NCBI GenBank assembly: GCA_018830405.1
Contig: JAHJSF010000172.1
Span: 1-8,328 of the forward strand
DNA length: 8,328 nucleotides
Direction of reading: 5' to 3'
Source: Nitrospinota bacterium
GTDB lineage: Bacteria; Nitrospinota; Nitrospinia; UBA9942; JAHJSF01
The notes beneath the pieces were generated by a model. The model searched no databases. It was given only the letters and a program-made list of their open reading frames with translations, and was not told the DNA's origin. Made by a program: the position numbers and the translations under genes. Below are positions 7,024-8,328 of the stretch, one piece after another; position 1 is the first letter of the stretch, and the number at the start of each line of letters is the position of its first letter.

Positions 7024-7262
7024 AATTTGTCCTCTTCTACATATACATAAATCAGAGCAGCTTCCTCTTTTCGTAAACTCAGATGATATCCTCTGACCTT
7101 AATATCGATAGGGTCTCCCAAAGGCGCAACCTTAACAACCTCTACCGTAGTGCCCGGAATAATACCCATATCAAGCAATTTTTTTCTAAGTTGCCCTTCT
7201 CCGAGTATCTTCTTAACCCGCCCGGATTCTTTAGGGTTTAATTTATTTAAAGTTCTTTCCAT
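7011..7262 (-). CDS. feoA: FeoA-family SH3-like protein, first copy (operon leader)
   Basis: This 83-residue FeoA begins MERTLNKL and carries the family core GQLRKKLLDMGIIPGTTVEVVKVAPLGDPIDIKVRGYHLSLRKEEAALIYV. The LLDMGI.PG turn and the PLGDP....RG..LSLR stretch are the clearest family marks, more typical of canonical FeoA than those of the neighbouring copy. The ATG at 7262 has AAAGGAT about seven bases upstream. It is the first gene of the feo operon: a 16-base palindrome (7300-7315) that I read as a metal-repressor operator lies 38-53 bases upstream. Two FeoA proteins per FeoB are common in anaerobes; the division of labour is not known from sequence. Confidence 0.94.
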   Translation of the reverse strand: MERTLNKLNPKESGRVKKILGEGQLRKKLLDMGIIPGTTVEVVKVAPLGDPIDIKVRGYHLSLRKEEAALIYVYVEEDKLCLS

Positions 7263-7299
7263 TTAGATATCCTTTCTATAGTTTTACTTGTGTAAGTTT

Positions 7300-7315
7300 G
7301 TTAGATTACCCTAAC
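7300..7315. promoter_or_regulatory. Probable DtxR/MntR-family operator upstream of the feo operon
   Basis: The sequence GTTAGATTACCCTAAC is an inverted repeat (GTTAG/CTAAC arms) differing at only three of 16 positions from the site at 7884-7899. On the minus strand it directly follows TATAAA (7321-7316), a possible -10 element, so a bound repressor would block the feo promoter. Arms of the TTAG...CTAA type are usual for DtxR-family boxes. The factor is presumably the product of 7339-7836. Confidence 0.62.
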
Positions 7316-7338
7316 TTTATATGTAAAAAAATTACTCC

Positions 7339-7836
7339 TTATCGACCCTTGCTTCTATAGCTCGCTGTGCTTTGCATTTCAACAATCTTCCCTGTTCTTA
7401 AATAATGATTAAACCTTTTTAGCCACTCAGCAGAATTGTCACCGCCCATACCAATTTCTACAAATTGAATAAATTTTGATAACTTGGCAAACGTTTCGGC
7501 ACTTATCGCATGTTCCATCTTGCAGGCATCCTCTGATGCTATGTCGTTATCTATAGATAAAACCTTTGTGAGGAATTTCAGTAGAACGTCATGTTTATCT
7601 TGAACCTTGGCTGCAACTTCCTCCCCCTTGGTGGTAAGATTCACATATCCGTATCTTTCGTATACAACAAGGCCCTTTTGAGAAAGATTCTTTAAGGCAG
7701 CATTAACACTTGAACTCTTTACGGCCAAAGAAGAACCTATATCACGTACTCTCGCAACATCATTCTCTTTTTTAAGTAGAGCTATCGTTTCCAAATAATC
7801 TTCCATGCTGGAACTCAATTCATCACATGCCTTCAT
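7339..7836 (-). CDS. DtxR/MntR-family metal-dependent transcriptional repressor
   Basis: This cytosolic protein is expected to bind Fe2+ or Mn2+ and then repress metal-uptake genes. Its 165 residues hold an N-terminal winged helix (about 12-70, with recognition helix near SSSVNAALKNL) and a dimer and metal-binding helical domain. By alignment with B. subtilis MntR and C. diphtheriae DtxR from memory, the likely ligands are Asp13 and Glu16 (SMEDYLE), His82 (KHD), and Cys105, Glu108 and His109 (ACKMEH). The Asp is MntR-like while the Cys is DtxR-like, a mixed site. No C-terminal SH3 domain is present, as in MntR; the free FeoA proteins next door have that fold. The ATG at 7836 has a strong AGGAGG at 7844-7849. 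It shares strand and operator type with feo and lies 76 bases upstream of it. Confidence 0.9.
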   Translation of the reverse strand: MKACDELSSSMEDYLETIALLKKENDVARVRDIGSSLAVKSSSVNAALKNLSQKGLVVYERYGYVNLTTKGEEVAAKVQDKHDVLLKFLTKVLSIDNDIASEDACKMEHAISAETFAKLSKFIQFVEIGMGGDNSAEWLKRFNHYLRTGKIVEMQSTASYRSKGR

Positions 7837-7866
7837 AATTATTCCTCCTTTTAAAAACCAACCTTT

Positions 7867-7880
7867 TAGAGATATCTCTA
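7867..7880. repeat. Perfect 14-base palindrome in the repressor leader
   Basis: TAGAGATATCTCTA is a perfect palindrome between the predicted promoter and the ribosome site of the repressor gene. It is three bases from the operator at 7884-7899. It could be a second protein site or chance in AT-rich DNA. Confidence 0.45.
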
Positions 7881-7883
7881 TTT

Positions 7884-7899
7884 GTTAGACAAGCCTAAC
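7884..7899. promoter_or_regulatory. Probable DtxR/MntR-family operator upstream of the repressor gene
   Basis: The site GTTAGACAAGCCTAAC is an imperfect palindrome with GTTAG/CTAAC arms, nearly the same as the one in front of feoA (7300-7315). It overlaps the predicted -10 of the repressor promoter, so binding would give negative autoregulation. It lies 48-63 bases upstream of the repressor ATG. Confidence 0.62.
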
Positions 7900-7920
7900 A
7901 ACGTCCTCTCTTTTTGTCAA
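7892..7920 (-). promoter_or_regulatory. Predicted sigma-70-type promoter of the repressor gene
   Basis: On the minus strand a perfect -35 TTGACA (7920-7915) is followed after 17 bases by TAGGCT (7897-7892), a weak -10 inside the operator palindrome. Transcription would then begin near 7885, giving a leader of about 50 bases with a strong ribosome site. The weak -10 makes the exact start uncertain. Confidence 0.5.
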
Positions 7921-8092
7921 ATGTTTTTAAAAAAAATAACTACTACTTAACGGACTATTATATATACCGATTTGAGAGGAAATGCACTATCCAATAATAG
8001 TCACCAGCTCCTTACTCATTAGATAGGCAAGAATAGTACTATTTCCTTACGCAAAACCCCGGTTTGTCTGACCGTGTTAGATAATGGTATGA
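7921..8092. other. AT-rich gene-free stretch, island side of the right boundary
   Basis: I see no supportable gene here. It contains an A-run (7928-7938 region), a perfect 12-base palindrome AATAGTACTATT (8032-8043) and stray GTTAGA-like words that lack the second operator arm. Any promoter for the downstream mutS copy must lie here or inside the transposase remnant, but none stands out. Confidence 0.35.
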
Positions 8093-8200
8093 CCAAAAAA
8101 GAGATACATTAGAATGGGCTCTATCGTTTACACCGATAAATTTAAAAGTTATGATAGTCTCATGTTATACAGTTATAGTCATTCATATATCTACAATTAA
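8093..8200 (+). pseudogene. Remnant of an IS1595-type transposase (DDE/ISXO2-like domain)
   Basis: Read from 8093, the frame gives PKKRYIRMGSIVYTDKFK followed by [17 protein letters not shown] and a stop at 8198-8200. The block GSIVYTDKFKSYDSL is characteristic of IS1595-family transposases around the second catalytic Asp (YTD), where intact proteins go on with a GYRH..IDH-type sequence; here only S.SHSY.Y remains. A stop codon (8090-8092) precedes the frame and no further transposase sequence is seen on either side, so this is a decayed fragment of about 35 codons of a roughly 220-300 residue protein. It ends 11 bases before the second mutS start, marking a mobile-DNA scar at the island's right boundary. 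Confidence 0.65.
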
Positions 8201-8211
8201 CACCCTTAAAA

Positions 8212-8328
8212 ATGATAAAAACCGATCAAACAACCCCGGCCATGCAGCAGTATCTGAATATCAAGAAGGAGCACCCCGATGCCTTCCTCTTCTATCGGAT
8301 GGGTGATTTCTACGAGATGTTCTATGAA
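8212..8328 (+). CDS. mutS: MutS, DNA mismatch-recognition ATPase, 5' part (continues past the window)
   Basis: The first 39 codons of a second mutS run to the window edge: [15 protein letters not shown], then [24 protein letters not shown]. The mismatch-contact motif DFYEMF is intact. From CCGGCC onward it matches the fragment at 2826 at 86 of 93 bases, with six silent changes and one Phe-to-Tyr change. Upstream of that the leader and first codons are unrelated. The ATG has no visible Shine-Dalgarno, being preceded by an AT-rich stretch. It begins 11 bases after the transposase remnant and is now cut off from the era-antiporter cluster. If it is full length beyond the window, it is the cell's working copy. 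Confidence 0.88.
   Translation, partial: MIKTDQTTPAMQQYLNIKKEHPDAFLFYRMGDFYEMFYE

Noticed and set aside
8076-8091. Another DtxR-type operator beginning GTTAGATAATGG
   Set aside because: Only the first arm matches; the second arm is absent and the overall match is about 10 of 16, which is near chance in AT-rich DNA.
1-8328. CRISPR array, tRNA or rRNA genes
   Set aside because: No regularly spaced repeats and no recognisable RNA gene signature were found on either strand.

Overview
The window looks like the chromosome of a Gram-negative bacterium: it carries an outer-membrane beta-barrel protein ending in Phe and a full ferrous-iron uptake locus. The taxon cannot be fixed from this sequence. 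A Desulfobacterota-like or other anaerobe-related lineage is a guess based only on the Feo gene set.

Layout. Bases 1-59 hold two tandem copies of a roughly 24-bp repeat that look like one end of an insertion sequence. A queD-like gene follows on the minus strand (152-526). A gene-free stretch (about 546-927) carries two separate imperfect inverted-repeat elements. The plus strand then reads era (928-1845), a CaCA-type cation antiporter (1881-2810) and the first ~80 codons of mutS (2826-3074). Gaps between these genes are 35 and 15 bases, so this was probably an era-antiporter-mutS transcription unit.

The mutS gene breaks off near 3070. About 5.1 kb of mainly minus-strand DNA follows, devoted to iron: an LbtU-like outer-membrane porin (3123-4262), a small DUF2292/YezD-like protein (4388-4561), a 47-residue FeoB-associated Cys-rich membrane protein (4551-4694), FeoB (4696-6792), two FeoA proteins (6799-7023 and 7011-7262) and a DtxR/MntR-family metal-dependent repressor (7339-7836). 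Genes feoA-feoA-feoB-Cys-rich-YezD overlap or abut and form one operon. Two 16-base palindromic sites of nearly the same sequence (GTTAGAYWASCCTAAC) lie in front of the first feoA and in front of the repressor gene. A degenerate copy lies in front of the porin. I read this as an autoregulated iron regulon: the repressor shuts ferrous uptake and perhaps the porin when metal is plentiful.

At the right edge lies a decayed IS1595-type transposase fragment (about 8093-8200). Twelve bases later a second mutS start appears (8212) and runs off the window. The two mutS 5' ends are 86/93 identical over the shared codons, and six of the seven differences are silent. The iron block therefore sits between a broken mutS stub and an intact-looking mutS start, as expected for a horizontally gained island that split mutS and brought or recreated a working 5' end. 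By hand count of seven 60-base lines, the flanks are richer in G+C (27-34 of 60) than the island (22-26 of 60), in keeping with transfer.
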